Assembly (NCBI GenBank): GCA_033557465.1
Contig: CM066033.1
Coordinates: 15,005,080-15,069,079, forward strand
Source of the DNA: Ichthyophis bannanicus
Taxonomy: Eukaryota > Chordata > Amphibia > Gymnophiona > Ichthyophiidae
Reading direction: 5' to 3'
Length of the DNA stretch: 64,000 bases
In this document: positions 10,531 to 21,266 of the stretch, one piece after another
Position numbering within the stretch: position 1 is the first letter of the stretch
How the letters are laid out: each line of letters begins with the position of its first letter
The notes under the pieces: generated by a model
What the model was told of the DNA's origin: nothing
The model's database searches: none
Seen by the model: only the letters and a program-made list of their open reading frames with translations
Position numbers and translations under genes: made by a program

Positions 10531-11594
10531 AGAAAGTTCATAAATAAATCCACAACACACAGTGAGGTATACTGAACTGCAACTTTACTGAAATATCATT
10601 GAGCTTCAGCATTCAAACACAGTATTCACAGTTCTGATAATAGATCTATATAATCTCATCCTTTCACCTATAGAGTTCTCCCCTCTAACTGAGTGCGGGG
10701 TAAGCACAGTCATCGCTAGGTGCAGTGGAAAGAGGGCTGAGCTTGTATGACACTGAAGAAAAAGGTTTGAAATTTAATTTTTTTTAAGTTCTTATGACAG
10801 AGTAATCCTGTTGTTAATATATGTATGTATGTTTGTTTCCCCTCCTCTCCTCCTTCTTCCATCCTTTCCCCCTTACCACCCCCCCCCCTTGACTTTTAGG
10901 TATTTTATATTGGTTTTTTTTTAAGTCTCTTTTGAGAACTATTTTTGGCACTTTTATGGGTATATTTATTTAGTTTATATACTGCTGATTTTTTATTGTT
11001 GTATTAGCTCATTTCCACATCTGTGTTGTGAATAATGGTTATGTGCAAGGTGAGGAGGTTGAAATAGTCTGGACGGGAGGTGACAAGTGGATAAGTGTCT
11101 TAGTAGTCTGAATTTTGCTGATGTTATAGAGAATGTATGTGGAGAAGGAGAGGGAGGAGTCAAAAGACGACCCCAAGGTTGCAAGCTGAGGAAACAGGGA
11201 GTATTAATCACAGAGATAGAGAAAAGAGGAAGGGGGAGCTGGGTTGAGGAGGAAGATGAAAAGCTTGGTTTTGGCCATGTTCAATTTCAAATGGCAGTGG
11301 GACATCCAGGCATCAATGTCAGATAGGCAGGCAGAGATCTGACCCTAGATGCCAGAGAAATTTCAGGTGTAGAGAGGTAGCTTTGATAGTCAAACCCCAT
11401 GGTAGGAGATGAATGTAGCAAGGGACTGGGTAAAGAAAGAGAATGGGTTAACACACAAACCAGGCAATGCTCCAAAAGAACAGAATGTTATTGATGATAG
11501 TATACAACATTTTAAATAAAGATAAAACACTGTTCTAAGGCAGTTAGATAGTAAAACATTTTTCTTTACACATTTACTACTTCAGTCACAAAAG
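10531..11594. other. hAT element 5' non-coding region
   Basis: About 1 kb between the minisatellite and the transposase ORF. It has A/T-rich stretches and no long ORF. Transcription signals for the transposase would be expected here, but none can be identified with confidence. Confidence 0.4.
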
Positions 11595-11972
11595 ATGGCT
11601 TCAACAAGTGATTGTGTTCAACAGACTGCAACAAGCAACTCAAGTGACTATGAAACCGAGAATGATGACAATTCAGTGAAAGCAAGAGCCAAAGCACCAA
11701 GAAAGAAAGACAGAATACGAAATTGTGTATTTCAGAAGGAATGGCTGAAAACCCCCGACTACTGTGCCTGGCTAGCTACACACAATGATCCAAACTATGC
11801 ACGATGCATTTATTGTAGTGTTGCGATTAGTGTTAAATTTGATGGTGTTAAAGCTCTGAAACGTCATTGTGAATTACAGAAGCATGAGTTGTTTGTCAAG
11901 GATCATAAACAATCTAAAGTAATTGAACATTTTTTGTTAACACACGTGATACCCCATTACTTGACAAAGTAG
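11595..11972 (+). CDS. hAT transposase, N-terminal part with BED-like zinc finger
   Basis: 125 codons. An acidic and Ser-rich N-terminus is followed by a basic patch (KAPRKKDR), then a CIYC...RHCELQKH motif (C-X2-C with downstream His residues) typical of BED-type fingers of vertebrate hAT transposases. The reading frame fails near 11,941-11,951. The next frame continues with TPLLDKVASAELAKTYHG and runs into the ORF at 12,026, so the two ORFs are one gene broken by a single small indel. The finger would bind the element's ends. Confidence 0.85.
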   Translation: MASTSDCVQQTATSNSSDYETENDDNSVKARAKAPRKKDRIRNCVFQKEWLKTPDYCAWLATHNDPNYARCIYCSVAISVKFDGVKALKRHCELQKHELFVKDHKQSKVIEHFLLTHVIPHYLTK

Positions 11973-13600
11973 CATCAGCAGAGTTAGCAAAGACATATCA
12001 TGGTATAAAACATAATTACAGTTATTTGTCCATTGACTGTGGAAACAAAATGGACAATTGTCTATATTCTGATTCTGAAATCGCCTCAAAGATCCATCTT
12101 GGAAGAACAAAGACAGAATCCTTAGTAAAAAATGTCATTGCACCATATTCCATTGAAATAGCAGTCAACAAAATAAGACATGGAGACAGTGGCTCCCCTC
12201 TTCCATATTCTGTTTCCACAGATGCCTCCAATAAAGGAAACAGAAAGTTTTTTCCTTTAGCAGTGAGAATATTTGATGTAAAAGAAGGTGTGCAAGACTA
12301 TCTCTTAGATTTTTATGAGGAACCCGATGAAACATCTGAGTCAGTAGCAAAGTCTCTCATTACGGTTATTGAGTCTCTAGGACTGAATCTCCAGCATATG
12401 GTCGCATATGGGGCTGACAATGCATCTGTGAATTATGGAACACACTGCTCTGTCTTTCAAAAGCTCTCAAATATAAAAAGAGAAATTATCAAGGCAAATT
12501 GTAACTGTCACATCTTGCACAACACTGCAAAACACAGCTTAAAGAAAATTAGCTATGATGTAGAGACATTAGTCATCAAGGTCTTTAACCATTTTTCTAC
12601 AAGTGCAAAGAGGCTAATGGTCTTAAAGGAATGTTTTGATTTTGTACAAGAAGACTTCCGCCAAATCTTGCGTCACATCCCTATAAGATGGCTCAGTTTA
12701 TTTGCAGCAGTTGATCGGCTTTTACTGAACTGGGATGCTATAAAAGTCTATTTCCTGCAATTAGGTCCTGAAGATAGTGATACAATAATTTGGTCATTCA
12801 TATCAGACCAAGAAGATGGAATAAGTAAAACCCCAACGATGGCAGAATGTTATATATTCTTTTACCACTCACTTCTGTCAGTATTCCAAAAGGCCATACT
12901 GGCTTTAGAAAAGAGCAATATTCAAGCCACTAATGTTTTTAACATTCTGGATAGATTAAGGATTGAGCTGGAGAATAGGCACAAAGATGAATTCTTTGGC
13001 TTCAAGGCTGGACAAGCAATGCGTCACTTCGAAAAAGAGCAGTCTGAAAAATTTAGAACCGAAGCTTTAGAAGTTTATTCAAGGGCTTTGGCATACCTTA
13101 AAAAATGGTTTGATTTTGATAAATCACCTTTTAGGAAGTTTGCCTGCCTTTCACTTGAGAAAGACTTACCCTCCATTGAAGATCCGTACAGTTTAAGTGA
13201 AGTATTTGGCATTGAAGAACAACTCCACATGGATAATTTATATAGTGAGCTATTGCTTTTACGCACAGCAGCTCCAGCTTTAAATGAAAGCCAAGAACAA
13301 CTAACAAGTGCTAATAAATGGAGCACATTTCTACAAAACATAGATGCGCCAAATTTAAAGAGGATTGTACAACATGTGTTTGCAGTTCCATGCAGCAATG
13401 CCTATGTGGAAAGAGTGTTCAGTATCATGAATAATCTCTGGACTGATGAACGCAACAGATTAGGTGTTGATACTATAAAAGCTGAATTGTGTATTCGGCA
13501 TAACATAAACTTGTCATGTTTACAGTTCTTCGAAAGCATCAAAATGAATAAAGCTCTCCTTCGTGCAGCTAGATCAGCCACTAAGTATTCATTCAAGTGA
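11951..13600 (+). CDS. hAT transposase, catalytic and dimerisation part
   Basis: Open for about 550 codons; the first ATG is at 12,026, but homologous-looking sequence extends upstream to the frameshift. It contains the RNase-H-like segment (PLPYSVSTDASNKGN, where the Asp is a candidate catalytic residue) and, near the C-terminus, the hAT dimerisation region (SNAYVERVFSIMNNLWTDER). The long uninterrupted frame in a genome full of stop-ridden elements suggests a relatively young copy. It could in principle be domesticated, but the intact TIRs argue for a transposon. Confidence 0.9.
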   Translation, partial: TPLLDKVASAELAKTYHGIKHNYSYLSIDCGNKMDNCLYSDSEIASKIHLGRTKTESLVKNVIAPYSIEIAVNKIRHGDSGSPLPYSVSTDASNKGNRKFFPLAVRIFDVKEGVQDYLLDFYEEPDETSESVAKSLITVIESLGLNLQHMVAYGADNASVNYGTHCSVFQKLSNIKREIIKANCNCHILHNTAKHSLKKISYDVETLVIKVFNHFSTSAKRLMVLKECFDFVQEDFRQILRHIPIRWLSLFAAVDRLLLNWDAIKVYFLQLGPEDSDTIIWSFISDQEDGISKTPTMAECYIFFYHSLLSVFQKAILALEKSNIQATNVFNILDRLRIELENRHKDEFFGFKAGQAMRHFEKEQSEKFRTEALEVYSRALAYLKKWFDFDKSPFRKFACLSLEKDLPSIEDPYSLSEVFGIEEQLHMDNLYSELLLLRTAAPALNESQEQLTSANKWSTFLQNIDAPNLKRIVQHVFAVPCSNAYVERVFSIMNNLWTDERNRLGVDTIKAELCIRHNINLSCLQFFESIKMNKALLRAARSATKYSFK

Positions 13601-14949
13601 ATAGAAAGTTATGGGGCTTTCCCTTTCTTTTACATCAAATGTTCTCACTGCTAGAGGTAAAATCTTCCAAATATTATACCTTTTGATATTTTGGAGAAAG
13701 AGAAAGCTTGATGCTTACCAAGCATAGATTCTGACACCAACCCAAAGCCCTGTGACTGTCCTGAGCCCTACTGAGCTACAGAGCAAGGAGGCTGCCACCT
13801 GTACAACTGCCAGTGCTTCTGGAGGCTCATCCTGATGTCCCCAGGGCCTACTGGGATCAAGACTCTACAGAATAATGGCAAATGAAAACATTCCGATCAC
13901 CTGGGACAATCCCATTCTGACTGACATAAAGCAGGATGTGAAGAAAGTGAAGGTGAAAACCATCAGAACGGCATTGATAATAAAGGTGAAATCCAAATAA
14001 TCCACCTAGAAAATCTCTATCATTTTCTTTATAAAGAATTGTTGGAACCTGTAATGATAACTAGAACACTTTCCTATAGAGGGGAACCAAGGAGCATTTA
14101 ATGCACACAGCACTACACCTGGTTTTGAAATATCTACAAAGAAAAAAATCACAGCAGATAAGGGCCATCTAGCCTATCCGTTTTCATTCCTGGTTCACAA
14201 TTGATTTGTGACTTTATAGGCACTTCTTCACCTCTTGTACTATTACAGCATTGTTTCTACTGAAAAAGGTATGAATCTTGTAGATTATGTTTGCCTTGGA
14301 GGCATTTGAATGTCTATTCTCTGGTCTAGAGAATACATATTTAAGTAATATGTGTGTTCACCTTGCACCATTTTGGTAGCCTATCAGATATGGCCTCCAG
14401 AAATGAATAAAGTATTCTCTGAGAGGCCTCACAAATTGCCTGTATGGAGAAATTGTAAGCTCTTTTCTTCTACTCAAGCCTGCCCTATCAGACTTCACTA
14501 CCTTTGGATCATCAGATATGATCACCCCTTGCTACCTATTTGATGCTACATTGTTGATTATGTGGTTCACCGAATTCAAATACTACATACATTGTACTTT
14601 CTCTGTCAAAGCATGGCAGTGTGTTTCTGTTGTATGTGTGTAAGAAATTAATAAAAAAAAGATTAAAAAATCTATTTGGAATTTAATATTAATACAGTGA
14701 ATGCACAGTGGGTATGGCAGGGGAGGAGTAGGAATGTGACAAAGGGGTGTAGCAAAGAAGAGACATGGAGCGAAGGTGTTGAGCTTTTCTCTTTCAAAAA
14801 GTTAGCCTACACTTATCCTCGGTAATTTTTGTGGGTGGGACTGGGGGCGGGGCAGGGGTGGGGCTGGGGGCGGGGCAGGGGTGGGAGTAGGGGCGGAGAA
14901 TGGGTGGAGCATGGTGAGCCACAGGTGTCGGGTTTTTCTTGGTGAAAAA
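13601..14949. other. hAT element 3' non-coding region
   Basis: A/T-rich sequence with several AATAAA-type words, for example near 14,649 (ttaataaaaaaaag), ending in a G-rich stretch just before the right TIR. No other ORF is convincing. Confidence 0.5.
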
Positions 14950-14962
14950 GTTGGCAACCCTA

Positions 14963-15420
14963 GCAGACACTGGCAGAGCTGCAAGGGAGCAGACACTGGG
15001 GGAGCTGAAAGGGGGCAGATATGGGGGCTACAAGAGAGCAGACACTGCAGGGAGCTGGAAGGGAGCAGACACAGGGGGTAAGCTGGAAGGGTGCAAACAT
15101 GGGGGCTACAAGGGAGTAGACACTGGCGGAGCTGGAAGGGAGCAGACACTGGTGGAGCTGGAAGGGAGCAGATATGGGGGCTACAAGAGAGCAGACACCG
15201 GGGTGAGCTGGAAGGGTGCAGGCCCGGGGGGGGGGGGAGCTGGAAGGGAGTAAACATGGGGGCTACAAGGGAGCAGACACTGGGGAGCTGGAAGGGAGCA
15301 GACACTGGCGGAGCTGGACGGAAGCAGACACTGGGGGAGCTGAAAGGGAGCAGATATGGGGGGGCTACAAGAGAGCAGACACTGCAGGGAGCTGGAAGGG
15401 AGCTGACACTTGGGGATGGG
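14963..15420. repeat. G-rich minisatellite, right part
   Basis: Continuation of the 7,270-7,510 array: about 20 units such as ggagctggaagggagcagacactg and agatatgggggctacaag, with higher-order alternation. It starts with the hAT target-site duplication (14,963-14,970). Confidence 0.85.
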
Positions 15421-15866
15421 ACTGGAAGGGGGATGGACAGAGAAGAGGTGACTGGAAGGGAACTGACATGGGAGGAGGCTCTGGGACTGGAAGTTCGCTG
15501 ATACCTGGGATGGTATTTGGACTAGAAGGGGCTGGACGATGGAGGAGGGGGACTAGAAGGCAATAGACACCAGTGGCAGTGTTGGGAATGCAAGGGGGTT
15601 GACACTGGGAGGGGAGGATGTAAAGTGGGCTGATACTGGGGAAGGTTACTGGGACTGGAAAAAGGCTGATTGAAGAAAATGAAGAAAGCAAAAGGAGAGA
15701 CCAGAAATGGCAGATGGACTATAGACGATAGAAAGAGAGCTAAGAGAAGACAGAGGAAAAACAGAAACCTCAGATCGGGACTAACATGATCAAAAATCTA
15801 ATGATTGAACTTTGCGCTGTCTTTATATTTCACACAGTATGTGGAACTGCATCTCTTAGCTGGTCT
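15421..15866. other. Non-coding sequence between minisatellite and provirus
   Basis: Degenerating GGAAGGG-type repeats give way to A-rich sequence. No gene is seen. The provirus 5' LTR starts at 15,867. Confidence 0.4.
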
Positions 15867-16457
15867 TGTGATAGGCTATGGCCTATAAGCTGTATGCTAT
15901 GACCTGTAAATATGATGAGCCTGTAAGAGCCTGTAAGTTAGGCTTGGATTTTAAACCCCCTACGTTTTAGTAGTGCTGCTAAGAATCAGAATTGCAAGTT
16001 AGAGAAATCTGCTTATTGCAGAGTCTGCATAATGTCTTTCAACGCTTTCTGCTAAAAAACATTTCTCATTAAGATACTTTCACATTCCTCTGGCTAAAGA
16101 TGCCCTTGAAGTAAAAAATGTAACTAACACTTTTAATATGCCTTTTGTTCAGCTGAATTGAGAAGGGGGAATAAGGGAAAAGACCCGGACAAGGTCCCTG
16201 ATTGGATAAATGTAGGGGGGGGGGGGCGTTGGGACCAATAGGGAGCTTGTGTGTATCAAACTGTTAGAAAAAGTATATAATGAATTTGCTCCTGTTTAAG
16301 CTTGCTCAGTCCTTTTAAAAGCTTCTCTGTCTGAGCTTTGTGCACAATAAATTGGCTTGGATCCTGAAAGTGACTCCTGGTATTATTTGGTTGTAGACAA
16401 CTTGGATCCTGAAAGTGACTCCTGGTATTATTTGGTTGTATACACTCCGCTGCTACA
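15867..16457 (+). repeat. Provirus 5' LTR
   Basis: Starts TGTGATAGGCTATGG and ends GCTGCTACA, matching both ends of the 3' LTR. A TATA-like tatataatg lies at about 16,274, and AATAAA at 16,346-16,351 is a candidate polyadenylation signal. The segment after AATAAA contains a tandem duplication of about 45 bp (tggatcctgaaagtgactcc occurs twice), absent from the 3' LTR. Confidence 0.9.
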
Positions 16458-16463
16458 TAGTTC

Positions 16464-16481
16464 TGGCACCCCAGATGGGAC
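16464..16481 (+). promoter_or_regulatory. Candidate primer-binding site
   Basis: TGGCACCCCAGATGGGAC begins 6 bases after the LTR, starts with the required TGG (complement of the tRNA CCA end), and has the typical 18-nt length. I could not assign the primer tRNA with confidence. Confidence 0.65.
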
Positions 16482-17135
16482 TGTGTGAGTGGGGGATGGT
16501 ATTCAAGTAAATATACCACGACTTCTCGCCTCCACGTTTGGCCCAGTTGGAACCGTGTCCGTCCAACGCGGAGGAATTCTCTGGCGCCACCGGTCTTATT
16601 GCATCGGAGAGGGTTCCGCCTGGCCTCGGCGGATCACCGGGTCCAGCTGGCCAACACCTTTGAACCCGAGGGGAGTCCAGGATTCAATCCATGAGCTGGT
16701 TTGGCTTTGGTTTTGACCGGATCCGGTGAGTAGAAGTTTTCTTTGATATTCAGTCAGTCAGTTTGGGAATTATTTGGTAAAAGAGAGCTTGATCACCTCT
16801 CTGGGCGGTCCTAGTACCCCTGCATGAGTATGCGCGGGGGGGAACCCACCGACCCTTTTGGTTAATCGTGGTTTAGTCAGTCAGGCCTGGGAATTTGGGA
16901 ATTGCTAGCATGTTTGTCTGTGTGTTGTGCGATTGAGAGGTCTTGCAATACAGACTAAGTGAGAGCGGACTCCTGAGTAGCACAGTTCCTGGCCGGGCGA
17001 CCGCGCCCAGGTCGCAAAAAGGAGGAAGCGTTTGGTGTTCTGTCTACCTATTTGTTTCCAGGGCTGTACGGACCCCTTACCTGCAGCCCGAACCCCCTTT
17101 TCCTATTGTTTGTTGTTGCGCACACATTTGTTAAG
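16482..17135 (+). other. Provirus leader
   Basis: Untranslated leader between the primer-binding site and gag, where a packaging signal and splice donor would be expected. GGTGAGTAG near 16,728 is a plausible donor. Short ORFs here show no family features. Confidence 0.5.
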
Positions 17136-18536
17136 ATGGGAGGGGCGGAGTCCAAGCAAACTCCGTTAAAGTGTATGATCAGGAATTTCAGTAAGGGATG
17201 TACTGGAGACTATGGAATTAAAATGTCTCCGTCCCAATTAGGAATGTTATGTGAAAGGGAGTGGCCCATGTTAGTCGCTTCATGGCCCAGGGAGGGCACT
17301 TTTAACGTTAGTACTATCTCCTTAGTTCATCAGGTTGTACGGAAAGCTCATCTTGATCAGTTTCCCTATATAGACTCCTGGTTAAGTATATGTGAGAAGC
17401 AGCCCTCCTGGATGAGGTGCTGCCATGAGGAACAGTGCAGAATATTAGTGGCAACTACCAAGGGAACCCGAAAGTTTGAGGGAGGGGAACTGCCTGTTTA
17501 TTCTGCCTCAGAGTCTCCAGATCCCTTAAGTCGCCTGTCTCAGAATCCATATAGGCTAGTCCCCTCAGCCCCGCCTTTATCTGTGGCAGGGCCTGGTGCT
17601 GGGGTTCTCCAGTCACCTTCACAGCAGGAGGGAGAGCACCCTCCCCCACCTGAAAGTCCCGAATCTAGCCAGAGTACTTCGGGAGGACCATCGTCCACCG
17701 ATGAAACTGAAAACGGAGATTCGTCCGCTGGTCCGAGTTCACCCACTGCTGAGGCCCATGCCCGGAAGTACGATCTAAGACGTGTGACAGCCCAGAAGAA
17801 AGATGACCGCCTAATGCCATTACGTCAGGTGCCCGGCCCGCCTGTGATAGGTGAAGGGGGCCAGATGATGCTGGGACCAACCAGCTTGATTTATGTACCT
17901 TTTTCTACAACTGATTTATTAAATTGGAAAACGCATTATGCATCCTATACTGACAAGCCCCAAGACTTAACTGAATTAATGAGCAGTATTATGCAAACCC
18001 ATCAGCCTACCTGGGCGGATTGCCGCCAGCTTTTGTCCACTCTTTTTACTACTGAGGAGCGAGCACGAGTTGTGCAAGCAGAAAATCCCATAGCAGAAGG
18101 AGGAGAAATAGACCCCCAGCAAGCAGCCGCCGCAGCTTTCCCAAATGAAGATCCTAAATGGGATCCGAACAATGAAAGGTGGGCGAAAGCCTTGACCCGT
18201 TTCCGCCAAGCTTTGTTGCAAGGTCTGAAAAAGGGAGGCCAGAAAGTAATGAACATTGGGAAAGTATCAGAAGTTATCCAGGGTCCGAATGAGAGCCCAG
18301 CAGCCTTTCATGAGCGATTGTCTGAAGCTTATAGACTATATACCCCTTATGACCCAGCAGCTCCGGAGAACTTGCGCATGGTAAATGCAGCCTTTGTAAG
18401 TCAGTCCCAAGGAGATATTAAGCGAAAACTGCAGAAAATGGATGGTTTTGCGGGTATGAATACAGCAAGGTTAATGGAAGTTGCCCAGAAGGTGTTTGTG
18501 AACCGTGATAATGAAAGACAAAGAGAAAGTGAATGA
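17136..18536 (+). pseudogene. gag: gag (matrix and capsid part)
   Basis: Starts with Met-Gly, a myristoylation-type matrix start, although the frame is open further upstream. A Pro/Ser-rich region with a PSAP late-domain motif lies at residues 143-146. The capsid follows, with a major-homology-region-like stretch near residues 390-420 (QGPNESPAAFHERL). The frame ends at TGA (18,534) but resumes in the same frame with the nucleocapsid finger, so this stop is probably a disabling mutation and not the natural gag end. 466 codons to the stop. Confidence 0.9.
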
Positions 18537-18539
18537 AAA

Positions 18540-18776
18540 ATGAAGAAGGCAGATCTTCTTGCTGCCGCTTTAGTTGAACGACGTGGAAGAGGTTTTCCTA
18601 ATAGAAGAGCTAGAGGACGTGGAAGGGGCCGTGAGAGTGACCTGCCCTCACTGGGCGTAAATCAATGCACCTATTGCAAAGAAGAAGGACATTGGAAGAA
18701 TGAATGCCCGCAAGTAGACCCTGCCTCCCAGAGGGGAGGAGGGAGCACCTGGAGGACGGGGGGGGGGAGGGGGTGA
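18540..18776 (+). pseudogene. gag nucleocapsid part
   Basis: In frame with gag after the TGA at 18,534. It is Arg/Gly-rich and contains one CCHC zinc knuckle (CTYCKEEGHWKNEC), the gammaretroviral arrangement. It ends in a 17-base G-rich run (18,757-18,773), where an indel has probably shifted the frame relative to pol. Confidence 0.88.
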
Positions 18777-18909
18777 TTCCAGAATCGTGGAGGGATGAGC
18801 TGAGCACAGTTTCAACAAGATTGAGGGAATGGCAGCCGTGGAGGGCTATGACATGGAAGAAGACTAGGCCAGACCGGGCTCCAAGCTTTCCCTGGGTCCC
18901 CAGGAGCCT

Positions 18910-20247
18910 ATGGTCAGTTTGAAAATTGGGGACCAATACATGGACTTTATGGTGGATACAGGAGCTGAGCATTCAGTAGTGGCAAAGTCAGTGGCTCCTT
19001 TGTCCTCTCGAGCTGTCACCATTGTTGGAGCTACCGGTGCTAGGGCCACGAAACCTTTTCTGCAAAACCGCATGTGTGAATTAGGAGGACGAAAGATAAC
19101 GCACCAATTCCTGTATATGCCTGAATGCCCTATTCCACTTTTGGGCCGAGACATGCTTGCTAAACTTCAGGCACAGATATCCTTTGCTGAAGGAGGAGAA
19201 ATGCAAATGACTATGAATTCAAAATCTGCTGGACTAATGGTGCTAACTGTCCCCCGGGAAGAAGAATGGCGTTTCTACAATAGCGCTCCAAGCAAAGCAG
19301 CTCATTCCTGTGTACCCACCAATATCTCAGCTCCACCTGGAGTGTGGGCGGAGGATAATCCACCGGGCCTAGCGAAGAACATAGCCACAGTCCTTGTCAC
19401 CCTCAAAGCAGGAGCAGAGCCAGTACATGTGCGACAGTACCTTCTCCCTCGACCAGCCATCGAAGGCATTCACTGTCATCTGATGAAACTATTAAAGTAT
19501 GGACTTCTTAAAGAATGCCAGTCGCCCTGGAATACCCCCCTCCTTCCAGTCAAGAAGCCTGGGACAGGTGACTACCGCCCAGTGCAAGATCTAAGAAGAG
19601 TAAATGATGCAGTTGTGACCATATACCCAGTAGTGCCAAATCCTTATACTCTCTTGGGACTGATCCCCGCTGAGGCTACTCATTTCACTGTCCTGGACCT
19701 GAGAGATGCTTTTTTCTACATACGTTTAGCACCAGCCAGTCAGCTTCTGTTTGCATTTGAATGCCAAGACCCCACTACAGGCCGCCGGGGCCAACTTACT
19801 TGGACTCGATTACCTCAAGGATTTAAGAATTCACCAACCCTCTTCAGTGCAGCTCTAAACCAAGATCTCTCAAGCTACCAAGTGGACCCAGGGAAAAGGG
19901 TCCTTCTCCAATATGTAGATGACCTACTGATAGCCACCAACTCAGAAAGTGAATGTCTACAAGCCACCAGTGGCCTTCTACACCTCCTGAATGAAGCTGG
20001 ATACAAAGTCTCAAGAGCAAAGGCTCAGCTGTGCCAAACTGAAGTTAAATACTTAGGATTCCAATTGTCTAGTGGAGTTCGACGCCTGGGACCAGAACGT
20101 AAGGAAGCTGTATGTAGTATTCCCACTCCAACCACTAGGAGGCAAGTGAGAGCCTTTCTGGGAGCTGTGGGCTATTGTCGTATCTGGATACCTAACTTTG
20201 CTCAGTTGGCAAAGCCATTATACCAAGCTACTAAAGGAATGGAGTGA
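18910..20247 (+). pseudogene. pol: pro-pol: protease and reverse transcriptase
   Basis: Protease active site DTGA at residues 16-19 of this frame, preceded by further coding sequence that cannot be followed cleanly through the G run. The reverse transcriptase has the catalytic Asp in VLDLRDAFF (about residue 263), LPQGFKNSP and YVDD at 335-338, typical of the gammaretroviral class. The frame is stopped by TGA at 20,245 and continues in the same frame downstream. The RT core is intact to the eye, but the polyprotein is not. Confidence 0.92.
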
Positions 20248-20253
20248 TCTCCT

Positions 20254-21010
20254 TTGGAGTGGGGACCCAAACAAGATGCAGCTTTTCGTACTTTGAAAAC
20301 TGCCTTGATGTCATCACCGGCTTTGGGCCTGCCCGATGTCCAGAAACCATTTCGTCTATATGTCCATGAGTCAAGTGGAAATGCTTTGGGAGTATTGACT
20401 CAATCCCTTGGATCTTGGCAGCGACCTGTAGCATACTTATGCAAACAGCTGGATACTGTTGCCAAAGGATGGCCACCCTGCTTGAGAGCCATTGCTGCCA
20501 CTGCTCTCTTAGTGAGTGAAGCAGACAAACTCACCTTGGGACAAAATCTTCAAGTTCTAGTGCCACACTCTGTTCTGACCCTTATGGAACACGAAGGAAA
20601 TTATTGGTTCACAAATTCACGAATGTTGAAGTATCAGAGCATGTTGTGTGAGAACCTCCGACTACAGTTGACTGTCAGCCAAGCTTTGAACCCTGCCACG
20701 CTGTTACCAGTCGGTCCAGGTCCCCCCAATCATGACTGTTTGAAAGTTATGGACACTGTGTTCTCAAGTCGCCCGGACCTGACGGATGTTCCCTTGGAGA
20801 ACCCAAAACGAACTTTCTTTGTGGATGGGAGCAGTCTTGTTATCAATGGATATCGATGTGCTGGGTATGCAGTGGTGACTCTGGACTAGGTAGTCGAATC
20901 CTCAGCTCTGGCCCCAGGGACTTCAGCACAGAAAGCTGAGCTGATAGCCCTCACTAGGGCATTACAAATAGGAAAAGGGCTTTGTGTAAATGTTTACACA
21001 GACTCAAACA
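20254..21010 (+). pseudogene. pol: connection and RNase H
   Basis: Same frame as the RT. It carries the tether domain and then an RNase H with a FFVDGSS Asp, a Glu in AQKAELIAL and an Asp in VYTDS. A TAG at 20,887 interrupts the domain between the first two acidic residues. The frame is lost after about 21,005; the end of the domain is found in other frames (21,020-21,230). Confidence 0.85.
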
Positions 21011-21266
21011 ACTTTACATGCCCATGGGGCCCTGTACAAAGAGCGAGGGCTGATAACTTCAGGAGGCAAGTCCATCAAGTATGGCCCCGAGATATTGACA
21101 CTATTAGAGGCAGTGTGGGCCCCCAAGCAAGTAGCAGTCATGCATTGTCGGTCATCAGACAGGAGGAGGAGAGGTCTCACAAGGAAATAGGTTTGCAGAC
21201 ACCTCTGCCCGAAAAGCAGCCACAACTGGACAAACACGGACCCAAGATACATCAGTCCAGGCAGCT

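Larger units (their letters stand above)
7511..14962 (+). mobile_element. Large, possibly autonomous hAT transposon (7.45 kb)
   Basis: Terminal inverted repeats TAGGGTTGCCAAC (7,511-7,523) and its exact complement (14,950-14,962) are flanked by an 8-bp direct repeat GCAGACAC (7,503-7,510 and 14,963-14,970), as expected for a hAT insertion. The element contains a BED-type zinc-finger ORF and a long hAT transposase ORF in the same orientation, separated by one frameshift. It also carries a 2-kb G-rich minisatellite. One caveat is that the target lies in a tandem array containing many gcagacac words, so the duplication alone is weaker evidence; the matching TIRs and the enclosed transposase make the call strong. 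Confidence 0.92.

Noticed and set aside
12026..13600. Domesticated hAT-derived host gene
   Set aside because: Intact TIRs and target duplication around it, the frameshift from the BED finger, and no visible introns favour an ordinary transposon.
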